NCBI GenBank assembly: GCA_036506275.1
Contig: DASXSB010000140.1
Location: 1 to 51,357, forward strand
DNA from: DASXSB01 sp036506275
Lineage (GTDB): Bacteria > Methylomirabilota > Methylomirabilia > Rokubacteriales > CSP1-6
DNA: 51,357 nucleotides
Direction: 5' to 3'
Shown: positions 1-8,809 of the stretch, in pieces
Layout: each line of letters starts with the position of its first letter
Numbering within the stretch: position 1 is the first letter of the stretch
Translations under genes and position numbers: made by a program
The notes under the pieces: model-generated
Databases searched by the model: none
The model's input: only the letters and a program-made list of their open reading frames with translations
Told to the model about the DNA's origin: nothing

Positions 1-1140
<1,140 letters not shown>

Positions 1141-1182
1141 GGTCATCCCCGACTCCCCGCCCCGCCGTCGCTGCTGCCGTGG

Positions 1183-1211
1183 TTGTGACCTCCCGGACCG
1201 GCGCGTATACT
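1183..1211 (+). promoter_or_regulatory. Sigma-70-type promoter for thiD-tatC-rhlB
   Basis: TTGTGA at 1183-1188 and TATACT at 1206-1211 are separated by exactly 17 bases. The -10 matches the consensus at five of six positions and lies about 25 bases before the preferred thiD start at 1237. It sits in the 96-base gap after clpX. No TPP-riboswitch-like structure was recognised in this gap. Prediction by eye only. Confidence 0.55.
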
Positions 1212-1236
1212 TTTGAAGGTCCATGAGCGGAGGTCT

Positions 1237-2025
1237 ATGAGCGTTCCCAAGGCCCTGACCATCGCCGGGTCGGACTCCGGCGGAGGCGCAGGGATTCAGG
1301 CCGATCTGAAGACGTTCTCGGCTTTTCGCGTGTTCGGGATGTCCGCCGTGACCGCCCTCACCGCCCAGAACTCCCTCGGCGTCCATGGCGTCTTCAACGT
1401 GCCGCCCGACTTCGTGGCCCGCCAGATCGACGTCGTCCTCGACGACTTCGGCGCCGACGCCGTGAAGATCGGCATGTTGTCGACGGCCGACATCGTGCGC
1501 GCGGTGGCGGGTCGACTGCGTTCCCATCGGCAAGAGCGCGTGGTGGTCGATCCCGTGATGATCGCGAAGTCGGGCGATGCCCTCCTGGAGCCGGACGCGC
1601 GCGCGGCCCTCGTGGCGGAACTCTTGCCGCTCGCGCACGTGGTGACGCCGAACCTGCACGAAGCGGCCGCGCTCACCGGCATGGCCGTCGATTCAGAGGA
1701 GGAGATGGTGGAGGCGGCACGGCGCATCGGCGCCCTCGGCCCCGCCTACGTGATCGTGAAGGGCGGTCACCGCAAGGACAGCGCGACCGACATCCTCTGG
1801 AACGGTCGTGACGTGACGCGCTTCCCGGCGCCGCGCATCGAGTCCGCGTCCACCCACGGCACGGGATGCACGTTCGCGGCGGCCATCGCGGCCGGTCTCG
1901 CCCGGCGCCAGCCGCTCGGCGATGCCGTGCGTGCGGCCAAGGCGTACGTCACCGCCGCCATCCGCGAGGGCTTCCAGCCCGGCCACGGCGTGGGAGCGCT
2001 CCGTCATTTCGTGGCGGCGTGGTAG
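1237..2025 (+). CDS. thiD: Hydroxymethylpyrimidine/phosphomethylpyrimidine kinase
   Basis: Phosphorylates HMP and HMP-phosphate in thiamine pyrophosphate synthesis. The 262-residue product has the usual family length. It opens with ALTIAGSDSGGGAGIQADLKTF, whose GSDSGGGAGIQAD core is the classic ThiD N-terminus, and carries the ribokinase-fold anion-hole/catalytic motif STHGTGCTFAAAIAAGLA near residue 210. ATG 1237 is preferred because GGAGG lies at 1229-1233; an in-frame TTG at 1213 would add eight atypical residues. The stop is two bases before tatC, so the two are probably co-transcribed. No other thi gene is in the window. Confidence 0.95.
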   Translation: MSVPKALTIAGSDSGGGAGIQADLKTFSAFRVFGMSAVTALTAQNSLGVHGVFNVPPDFVARQIDVVLDDFGADAVKIGMLSTADIVRAVAGRLRSHRQERVVVDPVMIAKSGDALLEPDARAALVAELLPLAHVVTPNLHEAAALTGMAVDSEEEMVEAARRIGALGPAYVIVKGGHRKDSATDILWNGRDVTRFPAPRIESASTHGTGCTFAAAIAAGLARRQPLGDAVRAAKAYVTAAIREGFQPGHGVGALRHFVAAW

Positions 2026-2027
2026 CG

Positions 2028-2798
2028 ATGGCGAGAACGCGGTCCGTCGACGACAAGATGCCGTTCCTGGAGCACCTCGGCGAGCTCCGCACACGCATCA
2101 TGTGGAGCCTGGGCGCCCTCCTCGTCGGCCTCGTCATCGCGCTGCCGTTCAGCCAGAACATCGTCGACTACCTCGCGCGCCCCGTGAAGGCCACCGGCAA
2201 CAACCTGGTCTTCCTCTCCCTCACGGAAGCATTCTGGGTCCAGATGAAGGTCGCCGTCATCGTCGGCCTCTTCATCGCCGCCCCCGCCATCCTCTGGCAG
2301 GTCTGGCGCTTCATCGCGCCCGGCCTCCACCAGCACGAGAAGAAGTACGCGGGGCCGTTCGTGGTCATCGGCTCCATGCTGTTCATCGGCGGCGGCGCCT
2401 TCTCGCTCCTGGTGGTGACGCCGTTCGCCATCCAGTTCCTGCTCTCGTACAGCCGGCCCGGGCTGCAGCCGATGATCTCCATCGGCAGCTACATCGACTT
2501 CCTCCTGAAGTTCACGCTCGCGTTCGGGCTCGTGTTCGAGCTGCCGCTCGCCCTCACGCTCCTCGCGCGCATCGGGATCGTCACTCCCAAGATGCTCGCC
2601 AAGAACCGGAAATACGCGATCCTCGGCGCCTTCATCGCGGGCGCCATCCTCACGCCCACGCCTGACATGTTCAACCAGACGCTGATGGCGGGCCCGCTCA
2701 TCATCCTGTACGAGGTCGGGATCATATCCGCGCGGATCTTCGGCGGCGGCGGCCGGAAGGCGGCGGTGGCGGAACCGGCCACGCCGGCGAGCACGTGA
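2028..2798 (+). CDS. tatC: Sec-independent protein translocase TatC
   Basis: Inner-membrane receptor of the twin-arginine translocase. The 256-residue protein begins near the conserved FLEHLGELRTRI motif (about residues 13-24) and has hydrophobic segments consistent with six membrane spans. It ends with the typical LTPTPDMFNQTLMAGPLIILYEVGI region. ATG 2028 follows the thiD stop by two bases. Its TGA overlaps the ATG of the next gene by one base (TGATG). No tatA/tatB lies in the window. A likely Tat substrate is the cyclase-family protein at 30534-31472, which has an SRRQWLG signal. Confidence 0.95.
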   Translation: MARTRSVDDKMPFLEHLGELRTRIMWSLGALLVGLVIALPFSQNIVDYLARPVKATGNNLVFLSLTEAFWVQMKVAVIVGLFIAAPAILWQVWRFIAPGLHQHEKKYAGPFVVIGSMLFIGGGAFSLLVVTPFAIQFLLSYSRPGLQPMISIGSYIDFLLKFTLAFGLVFELPLALTLLARIGIVTPKMLAKNRKYAILGAFIAGAILTPTPDMFNQTLMAGPLIILYEVGIISARIFGGGGRKAAVAEPATPAST

Positions 2799-4255
2799 TG
2801 GACTTCACCACGCTCGATCTTCCCGACACGGTGATGCGCGGGGTCCGGGAGGCCGGCTTCGTGACGATGACGCCGATCCAGGAGGCCACGCTCCCCCTCG
2901 CCCTCAAGGGCAAGGACGTGGCGGGTCAGTCGCAGACGGGCACGGGAAAGACGGCGGCGTTTCTCATCGCCGCCTTCACGCGGCTCCTCCGCACGCCGGA
3001 GCCGGCGCCGGGCCCGGTCACGACCCCGCGCATGCTGATCATCGCGCCCACGCGCGAGCTGGTGGTCCAGATCGAATCGGACGCGCATCACCTCGGCCGC
3101 TTCACGCCCATCCGTACCCTCGCCGTGTATGGCGGCATCGACTACAACAAGCAACGGGAGGCCCTCGCCGCCGGCTGCGACATCCTGGTGGGGACGCCGG
3201 GGCGGCTCATCGACTACCTGAAGCAGCACATCTGGTCCCCGAAGCGCGTCGAGATCCTCGTCATCGACGAGGCGGACCGCATGTTCGACATGGGGTTCAT
3301 CGCGGATCTCCGATTCTTGCTGCGGCGGCTGCCTCCCCCCGACAAGCGGCAGTCCTTCCTGTTCTCGGCGACGCTCTCGTTCCGCGTGCTCGAGCTCACG
3401 TGGGAGTTCATGAACAATCCGTCGCAGATCACGATCATGCCGCAGCAGAAGACGGCGGAGCGCGTGGAGCAGACGCTCTATCACGTCGGCCGCGAGGAAA
3501 AGTTCCCGCTCCTGCTCGGGCTCCTGCGCCGCGAGGGCGGCGAGCGCATCCTGATCTTCAGCAACACGCGGGAGGAAGCGCGGCGTCTCGAGGACCGGCT
3601 CGGGCGCAACGGATGGGAGGCGCGCGCCCTCACGGGCGACGTCGATCAGAAGCGTCGGCTACGCATCCTCAATGACTTCAAGGAAGGCCGCTTGCCCGTT
3701 CTCGTCGCCACCGACGTCGCGTCCCGCGGCCTCCACATCGAGGCGGTGAGCCACGTGATCAACTGGGACCTGCCCCAGGACGCCGAGGACTACGTGCACC
3801 GCATCGGACGCACCGCGCGCGCGGGCGCGGGCGGCAAGGCGATCGGACTCGTGGACGAGTCGAGCGCGCTCGTGCTGGAGTCGATCGAGAAGTTCATCGG
3901 GCAGAAGATCTCGGTGGAGTGGGCGGAGGACGATCTGTTCGTGGAGGAGATCCGGCCCACGGCCGAGGAGCGCCGGCGGTTCGCGGAAGAGCGCCGCGCG
4001 CGCCTCGACGCGCGACGCGGAGATCACCGGCGCGGCGGCGGCGATCGCCGCGACCGCGGCCAGCGTCCGGATCGCGGACGTCCCGGCGACGGGCGTCCGT
4101 CCTCCGGTGTCGACCGGCCGCCGATGCCGCCGCGGCCCACTGCGACGGCCGCTCACGGCTCTCCCGCGCCCGCCACCGACGGCGGCGGTGATCATCGCCG
4201 GCGCCGCCGCCGGGGCCGGCGCGGTCCTCGGCCCGACGCCCCGCCCGGAGCCTGA
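2798..4255 (+). CDS. DEAD-box ATP-dependent RNA helicase, RhlB-like
   Basis: RNA helicase of the cytoplasmic DEAD-box group. Motifs in order: Q motif (TPIQEA, about residues 25-30), SQTGTGKT (45-52), PTREL, GTPGRLIDY, DEAD within VIDEADRMFDMGF (near 157), SAT, and the C-terminal HRIGRTARAG. The core resembles RhlB (GRLIDYLKQ, LFRR-like and FSATLSFRVLEL segments). The last 100 residues are a basic Arg/Gly/Asp-rich low-complexity tail, a likely RNA-binding extension. ATG 2798 overlaps the tatC stop; an adjacent in-frame GTG at 2795 is the alternative start. No RNase E partner is visible. Confidence 0.93.
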   Translation: MDFTTLDLPDTVMRGVREAGFVTMTPIQEATLPLALKGKDVAGQSQTGTGKTAAFLIAAFTRLLRTPEPAPGPVTTPRMLIIAPTRELVVQIESDAHHLGRFTPIRTLAVYGGIDYNKQREALAAGCDILVGTPGRLIDYLKQHIWSPKRVEILVIDEADRMFDMGFIADLRFLLRRLPPPDKRQSFLFSATLSFRVLELTWEFMNNPSQITIMPQQKTAERVEQTLYHVGREEKFPLLLGLLRREGGERILIFSNTREEARRLEDRLGRNGWEARALTGDVDQKRRLRILNDFKEGRLPVLVATDVASRGLHIEAVSHVINWDLPQDAEDYVHRIGRTARAGAGGKAIGLVDESSALVLESIEKFIGQKISVEWAEDDLFVEEIRPTAEERRRFAEERRARLDARRGDHRRGGGDRRDRGQRPDRGRPGDGRPSSGVDRPPMPPRPTATAAHGSPAPATDGGGDHRRRRRRGRRGPRPDAPPGA

Positions 4256-4418
4256 ACGGCACCACGCGCGTGCTCTCGACTCTAATGCCGTCACGCCGCA
4301 CCGCGCGCGTCGTCGGCTGACGCTCCGCCGCTACTGGCACCCGCGTTGCTCCTCTTCGTTCCTCGCCCGCGGTCGCTCCGCGGAGGTTCGTAAAACTCAC
4401 ACGCAGGAGAGTAGGGCG

Positions 4419-4883
4419 ATGAAAAGTTGGCAGGCGATCGTGATCGCGGCGTCGGTGGTCGGTGCGTCGCTCACGCCGGCCGCGGCGCAGCAGACGTCGC
4501 CGGGCTCGTCACCGTCGAGCTCGGCCCCGAGCCAGTCTAGTTCACCAAATCAGCCTGGCGTTCAGATCGAGGCGACCTCGCTCATCGGCAGCACCGTGCG
4601 CAGCGCCGACGGCAAGGACATCGGCAAGGTGTATCAGCTGCTGATCGACTCCCAGAGCGGACGCGTGAGCTCGGTGGTCGTCTCCATCGGCGGCACCCTC
4701 GGCATCGGGGAAAAGCGCGTGACGGTGCCGTGGGACGCGGTGAAGGTCGGCCGCGACGATCGGCGCGTGGTCGTGACGACCGATCAGCGAATTCTGGACC
4801 CGGCGCCGCCGAAGGCGGAGGATCGCAGCCGCGACCAGAACACGCCCGCCGCGAGCCCGTCCACGAGCACTCCCCAGAAGTGA
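4419..4883 (+). CDS. Exported PRC-barrel domain protein
   Basis: A 154-residue protein with a cleavable signal peptide (about residues 1-24, ending AAAQQ). A Ser/Pro/Gln-rich linker follows, then a PRC-barrel-like fold beginning IEATSLIGSTVRSADGKDIGKVYQLLIDSQSGRV. PRC barrels often bind partners or metals; this one is predicted to be periplasmic. ATG 4419 is chosen because AGGAGA is at 4405-4410. Longer upstream frames have no signal peptide. The C-terminus is Asp/Arg/Pro/Ser-rich and probably disordered. The specific role is unknown. Confidence 0.82.
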   Translation: MKSWQAIVIAASVVGASLTPAAAQQTSPGSSPSSSAPSQSSSPNQPGVQIEATSLIGSTVRSADGKDIGKVYQLLIDSQSGRVSSVVVSIGGTLGIGEKRVTVPWDAVKVGRDDRRVVVTTDQRILDPAPPKAEDRSRDQNTPAASPSTSTPQK

Positions 4884-5118
4884 CCGTCGCCTGTCGGCGT
4901 GGGCACCGCGCGGTGTCCACGCCTCACGGCGGAGGCGACCGCCGCGTCACGTGACGTCGCTACCCTGCCGGCCTGACACGCGACCCCGCTCCGAGGTCAG
5001 GCGCGAGCCTCGCAACCGCCGGTGGCGTAACGACCTCGTGGCGGCGGCGCGTGTGGCACGTGCGGTGCAATCCCCAATCTCCGCCTTGCTACGATCAGCC
5101 GGCGACGGACGCGGGACG

Positions 5119-5664
5119 GTGGCGGCGTGCGCGGTGCTCGCGCTCCTGCTCGCTTTCGCCACTGCCACGGCCGCCGCCGCCCCCGACCTCAAGCGCGAGG
5201 AGATGCTGCTGGCGCGGGAAGCGAAGCAGGTGGACGTTTTCGCCGCCGGCGCCGATGGCGCGCGCGTGTCCGCCCGCATCGCGTCCGAGTTCGGACGCGT
5301 GACCGTGAGACGCTCCGCCGGCGACGGCGGCCACCGCCTCACCAACGCGGACGTGCGCGCCCTGCGCGCCAAGAGCCTCGGCTACGGCGAGGTCGCCATC
5401 GTGCTCGCGCTCTACGCCAACCAGCCCGGATCGGGCTTCCGATCGCTGGACCAGATCCTCGCGCTGCGGCACGAGAGCCGCGGCTGGGGTCAGGTGGCCA
5501 GAACCATGGGCTACGAGGACCTCGGCAACGTGATCCGCGACGTCAAACGCGCGGGCGCCGCCACCCAGCGCGCCGCCCGTGGCGACGCCCGAACGCAGAA
5601 CGTCGAGCCCGGCCCGGTCGTGGTCACATCACCGTCGCCGCTCTCCCGCTCCGACGCCCCCTGA
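5119..5664 (+). CDS. Exported hypothetical protein
   Basis: Not assigned to a named family. From GTG 5119 the product is 181 residues and begins with a convincing signal peptide (AACAVLALLLAFATATAAAA). Charged helical segments follow, including LTNADVRALRAKSLGYGEVAIVLALY and DQILALRHESRGWGQVARTMGYEDLGNVIRDV, which read as paired amphipathic helices. The start is uncertain, since the frame is open to 4951; GTG 5119 puts the signal peptide at the N-terminus with a weak GGGA upstream. The 3' end overlaps the convergent trpE(G) gene by 36 bases. Confidence 0.6.
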   Translation: MAACAVLALLLAFATATAAAAPDLKREEMLLAREAKQVDVFAAGADGARVSARIASEFGRVTVRRSAGDGGHRLTNADVRALRAKSLGYGEVAIVLALYANQPGSGFRSLDQILALRHESRGWGQVARTMGYEDLGNVIRDVKRAGAATQRAARGDARTQNVEPGPVVVTSPSPLSRSDAP

Positions 5665-7848
5665 TCTCGCGGCGCCGCGAGGCGGCCGCGCGCAGGCGGC
5701 AACCACGTTGTCGAGGAGACGAAGACCCACTTCGTCGGCCGCCGTGAGGATCGACTCCGGATGAAACTGCACGGCCGAGATCGGCAGCTCGGCGTGCTCG
5801 ATGGCCATGACGACGCCGTCTTCGCTTTCCGCGCAGACCGTGAGCACCGCCGGCAGCGTCTCGCGCACCGCGAAGAGGGAGTGATAGCGCCCCGCCGCGA
5901 ACGTGCGCGGCAAGCCCGCGAACATCGTGCCGCCGAGGACACGAATGGGCGAGGGTTTGCCGTGGACGGGCGTATCGAGAACGGCGAGCTCGCCCCCGAA
6001 GTGCTCGACGATTCCCTGCAAGCCGAGGCACACCCCGAACACGGGCAGGGCTCGGCTCACCGCGGCCTGGATCGTGCCCGCGACGTCGAAGTCGCGCGGC
6101 CATCCCGGACCCGGTGACAGCACGACGAGGTCGGGGGCGAGCGACGCCAGCTCCGCGTGGGAAAAGCCGGCGCGCCACGTCACCACCGTGGCCCCCGTCT
6201 GGCGGAGATAGTTGCCGAGCGTGTGCACGAAGGAATCCTGATGGTCGACGAGCAGGATTCGTCGACCGATACCGGACGAGACGCCGGATGCTGTCGCCGC
6301 CGTCGCCGGCGCGCGCGGCTCGCGGATGGCGTCGAGGAACGCGGCCGCCTTCATCCGGGTCTCCACCTCTTCCGCGTCGGGATCGGAGTCCCACAGCAGC
6401 GTGGCTCCCACCCGGACGTGGGCGAGGCCTTCTCGCAGGTGGATCGTCCGCAGCGTGAGGCCGGTGTTGAGGCTGCCGTCGAACCCGACGACACCGACGG
6501 CGCCTCCGTACCACCCGCGCGCGCTCGCCTCGTGGTCCTCGATGAACTGCATCGCCCACGCCTTGGGCGCCCCCGTGACGGTGACCGCCCACGTGTGCGT
6601 GAGAAACGCGTCGAGGGCGTCGAACTCCGGACGGAGCCGGCCTTCGACGTGGTCGACGGTGTGGATCACGCGCGAGGCCATCTCGATCTGCCGGCGCCCG
6701 ATCACGCGGACGCTGCCCGGCACGCAGATGCGGGACTTGTCGTTGCGGTCGACGTCCGTGCACATCGTCAGCTCCGCCTCGTCCTTGGCGGAGTTCAGCA
6801 GCGTCAGGATCTGCGCGGCGTCGCTGAGGGCGTCGTGGCCGCGCGCGATCGTGCCCGAGATCGGGCACGTCTCCACGCGGTCGCCGTCGACGCGCACGTA
6901 CATCTCGGGCGACGCGCCCACGAGGTACTCGGCTTCCCCCAGGTTGACGAAGAGGCCGTACGGCGACGGGTTCCGCCCCTGCACGCGACGGAAGATCTCC
7001 GAGGGCGCGCCGGCGCACGGCGTCGTGAAGGTCTGGCTCAGGACGACCTCGAAGAGATCGCCGCGTGCGAACGCTTCCCGCGCGCGCCCCACGAGGGCGG
7101 CGTAGGCCCCCCGCGCGTGGTCGGCATCGGGCGCGGGACCCGTTGCCATCGCCGGCGCCGCGCGCTCCCCCTCCCGGGCGAGACCGGCCGTCGTACGCCC
7201 GTCCACCTGGAATTCGTAGCGCCGGCGCTCGGCCCGCCCGCGACGGTGGTCGACCACGACGAGGTCGTCGGGGAGATAGAGCACGAGATCGCGCTGCCAC
7301 GGCGGTCGCGGCAGGCGCACGCGCACGGGCTCGAACTGGAAGCCGAGGTCGTAGCCGAAGGCGCCGTAGAGCCCGAGATGAGGGTCCTCGGCGCTCTCGA
7401 AGAGGCCGAGCACCGCGCGCACCACCGAGAACAGCGACGGTTGCCGGCTGCGCATTTCTTCGGCGAGCGCGCGGCCGGGAGCCCTCACCTCGCCGTGGAG
7501 GGCGTCCGCATCGTGCTCGAGAGCGGCGATGGTGTCGAGACCGACGAGGGCGCGCGCGATGGCGGGCAGCAACACGCGCCCTCGCGCATTCCGCGCGGTG
7601 ACCGCGAACGTGCGCCGGCGGCCGGAGATCTCGAGGGGAGGGTCGACGAAGCCGAGATCCCACCGGGTATAGCGGCCGGGATATTCGTACGACGACGCGA
7701 GGAGCACGCCGCGCTGGGTGTCGAGAGCGCGGAGCACGGGCTCGATCGCGCGTTCGGCGTCGAGCGCCTCGATCGTCCGCTCGATCCTCACGCCGCCGCG
7801 CGTGGTATAGACGGCGCGCGCGCGTTCCGACGACTGCTCGGTGATCAT
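5629..7848 (-). CDS. trpEG: Fused anthranilate synthase TrpE(G)
   Basis: Single-chain anthranilate synthase (739 residues): chorismate plus glutamine to anthranilate, first step of tryptophan synthesis. Residues about 1-520 are the TrpE-type component I (SSYEYPGRYTRWD near the N-terminus, and the chorismate-binding core CPISGTIARG ... DEAELTMCTDVDRNDKSRIC). Residues about 540-720 are a class-I glutamine amidotransferase (GVCLGLQGIVEHFGG nucleophile Cys; AVQFHPESI). This fused form is known from rhizobia and some other lineages. ATG 7848 has GGAGG at 7856-7860; the longer frame to 7992 would read through the leader structure. A Trp-rich leader peptide and alternative hairpins lie directly upstream, so attenuation is likely. 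The 3' end overlaps the convergent exported protein. Confidence 0.95.
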   Translation of the reverse strand: MITEQSSERARAVYTTRGGVRIERTIEALDAERAIEPVLRALDTQRGVLLASSYEYPGRYTRWDLGFVDPPLEISGRRRTFAVTARNARGRVLLPAIARALVGLDTIAALEHDADALHGEVRAPGRALAEEMRSRQPSLFSVVRAVLGLFESAEDPHLGLYGAFGYDLGFQFEPVRVRLPRPPWQRDLVLYLPDDLVVVDHRRGRAERRRYEFQVDGRTTAGLAREGERAAPAMATGPAPDADHARGAYAALVGRAREAFARGDLFEVVLSQTFTTPCAGAPSEIFRRVQGRNPSPYGLFVNLGEAEYLVGASPEMYVRVDGDRVETCPISGTIARGHDALSDAAQILTLLNSAKDEAELTMCTDVDRNDKSRICVPGSVRVIGRRQIEMASRVIHTVDHVEGRLRPEFDALDAFLTHTWAVTVTGAPKAWAMQFIEDHEASARGWYGGAVGVVGFDGSLNTGLTLRTIHLREGLAHVRVGATLLWDSDPDAEEVETRMKAAAFLDAIREPRAPATAATASGVSSGIGRRILLVDHQDSFVHTLGNYLRQTGATVVTWRAGFSHAELASLAPDLVVLSPGPGWPRDFDVAGTIQAAVSRALPVFGVCLGLQGIVEHFGGELAVLDTPVHGKPSPIRVLGGTMFAGLPRTFAAGRYHSLFAVRETLPAVLTVCAESEDGVVMAIEHAELPISAVQFHPESILTAADEVGLRLLDNVVAACARPPRGAARSGGVGAGERRR

Positions 7849-7860
7849 GGCTCGGCCTCC

Positions 7861-7973
7861 ATCGTTGGAGAGCCAGCCGGGAGGAGGCGGTCGCGCGGAA
7901 GGAACGAAGCCGCCTCCGTCGAGGCGGCTCCGGTGTCTAGCTAGGTACGGGGAACGACGCCGGCGACCGCCCC
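7861..7973 (-). promoter_or_regulatory. Putative trp attenuator (alternative hairpins before trpE(G))
   Basis: In the transcript of the minus strand, 7929-7908 forms a perfect hairpin (AGCCGCCTC, loop GACG, GAGGCGGCT; 9 bp). Its 3' arm, 7917-7910, can instead pair with 7890-7883 (CCGCCTCC, 8 bp), which itself can pair as part of 7894-7886 with 7971-7963 (GGCGGTCGC/GCGACCGCC, 9 bp) inside the leader ORF. These pairings exclude one another. No U-run follows, so read-out by an intrinsic terminator is not shown; masking of the GGAGG at 7856-7860 by the CCUCC segment, or Rho, are possible alternatives. Pairings were found by eye. Confidence 0.55.
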
Positions 7974-8018
7974 TGCGCGCGGCCACCACCACCAGCGATG
8001 GTCGTTCCCGAGAATCAT
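7941..8018 (-). CDS. trp leader peptide with four consecutive Trp codons
   Basis: A 25-codon ORF starting ATG 8018-8016 and ending TAG 7943-7941. It reads MILGNDHRWWWWPRAG and then nine more residues. The four TGG codons occupy 7994-7983. Consecutive Trp codons in a short ORF directly before an anthranilate synthase gene are the hallmark of ribosome-mediated trp attenuation (compare trpL of enterobacteria and rhizobia). The ATG overlaps the TGA of the upstream ttcA-like gene (ATGA), and there is no well-spaced Shine-Dalgarno, so initiation may be coupled to termination of that gene. Segment 8009-8001 (GGGAACGAC) is perfectly complementary to 7958-7950 (GTCGTTCCC), enclosing the Trp codons. 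Too short for usual gene callers. Confidence 0.85.
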   Translation of the reverse strand: MILGNDHRWWWWPRAGAVAGVVPRT

Positions 8019-8809
8019 GGCGCCAGAGAGTCCCTCATCGATCCCGATCTGTCAAGCGGCTCACGCGGGTCGGCGCCCACCTTGGTGAGGGCGGCGTCGA
8101 AGAGCGTGTACGGGTTCACGTTGCCGAGGGCGGCCGTGATCGATTCCGCCACGCCGGGATGGCGCGCCTGCACGGTCCGGAGGAAGTCGCGGATCTCGCG
8201 GCGCACGCTCTCCTTGTCGCCGCACACGCAGCCGATCGTGCGCAGGTCGTGCGCGCGCGCGTATTCCGCGGTCATCGCTTCCGTCACGAAGACGAGCGGC
8301 CGGATGAGCCGGAGGCCGCCCTTACGCGAGCGGGCAAGCGGCGGAAGCGCGGCGATGCGGCCGTTGAAGAGGATGTTGCGCAGGAGCGACTCCGCGCAAT
8401 CGTCGGCGGTGTGGCCGAGGGCGACGACGTCGCACCCGCGCTCGGCGGCCAGGCGGTAGAGCGCGCGCCGGCGATGCCGGCTGCAGACGTCGCAGCCGTG
8501 GGCGACGCCGCCGGCCACGAGATCGAGGGTGGCGCAGTCGTCGCGCACGATCCATTCCACGCCGAGGCGGGCGATCTGCGACTCGAGGGCGGCGATGTCC
8601 TGCTTGAACTTTCCCTGCTCGATCGTGACCGCGATCACCTCGTAGGCAAACGGCGCCTGCCGGCGATACGCGACGAGCGCGTGGAGCAGACAGAGGCTGT
8701 CCTTGCCGCCGGAGACGCCGACCGCGACGCGGTCACCGGGGCGGAGCAGGCCGAAGCGGCCCATCGCCCGCCCCACCGCGGTGAGGACGCGGCCGTCGAT
8801 CGTCGTCAC
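8015..8809 (-). CDS. TtcA-like ATP-dependent tRNA sulfurtransferase (PP-loop)
   Basis: 264-residue member of the TtcA/TilS PP-loop superfamily; TtcA makes 2-thiocytidine at tRNA position 32 using an Fe-S cluster. The P-loop SGGKDS is at residues 33-38, CDVC at 106-109, and a later CVCGDK supplies a third Cys like the cluster ligands of TtcA; ALGHTADDCAESLL matches the family. GTG 8809 overlaps the pcp stop (GTGA), and its own TGA overlaps the leader-peptide ATG. The exact tRNA substrate is inferred from family; other TtcA-like subgroups exist. Confidence 0.85.
   Translation of the reverse strand: MTTIDGRVLTAVGRAMGRFGLLRPGDRVAVGVSGGKDSLCLLHALVAYRRQAPFAYEVIAVTIEQGKFKQDIAALESQIARLGVEWIVRDDCATLDLVAGGVAHGCDVCSRHRRRALYRLAAERGCDVVALGHTADDCAESLLRNILFNGRIAALPPLARSRKGGLRLIRPLVFVTEAMTAEYARAHDLRTIGCVCGDKESVRREIRDFLRTVQARHPGVAESITAALGNVNPYTLFDAALTKVGADPREPLDRSGSMRDSLAP

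Noticed and set aside
1141..1236. TPP riboswitch before thiD
   Set aside because: The gap is short and lacks the conserved TPP core (CUGAGA-type) elements; a plain promoter fits better.
5624..7663. A 679-codon second minus-strand ORF inside trpE(G)
   Set aside because: Arg/Pro-rich alternative frame of the same gene without motifs.
6157..7944. A 595-codon plus-strand ORF opposite trpE(G)
   Set aside because: Arg/Ala/His-rich shadow frame of the GC-rich trpE(G) gene; no domain or ribosome-binding site.
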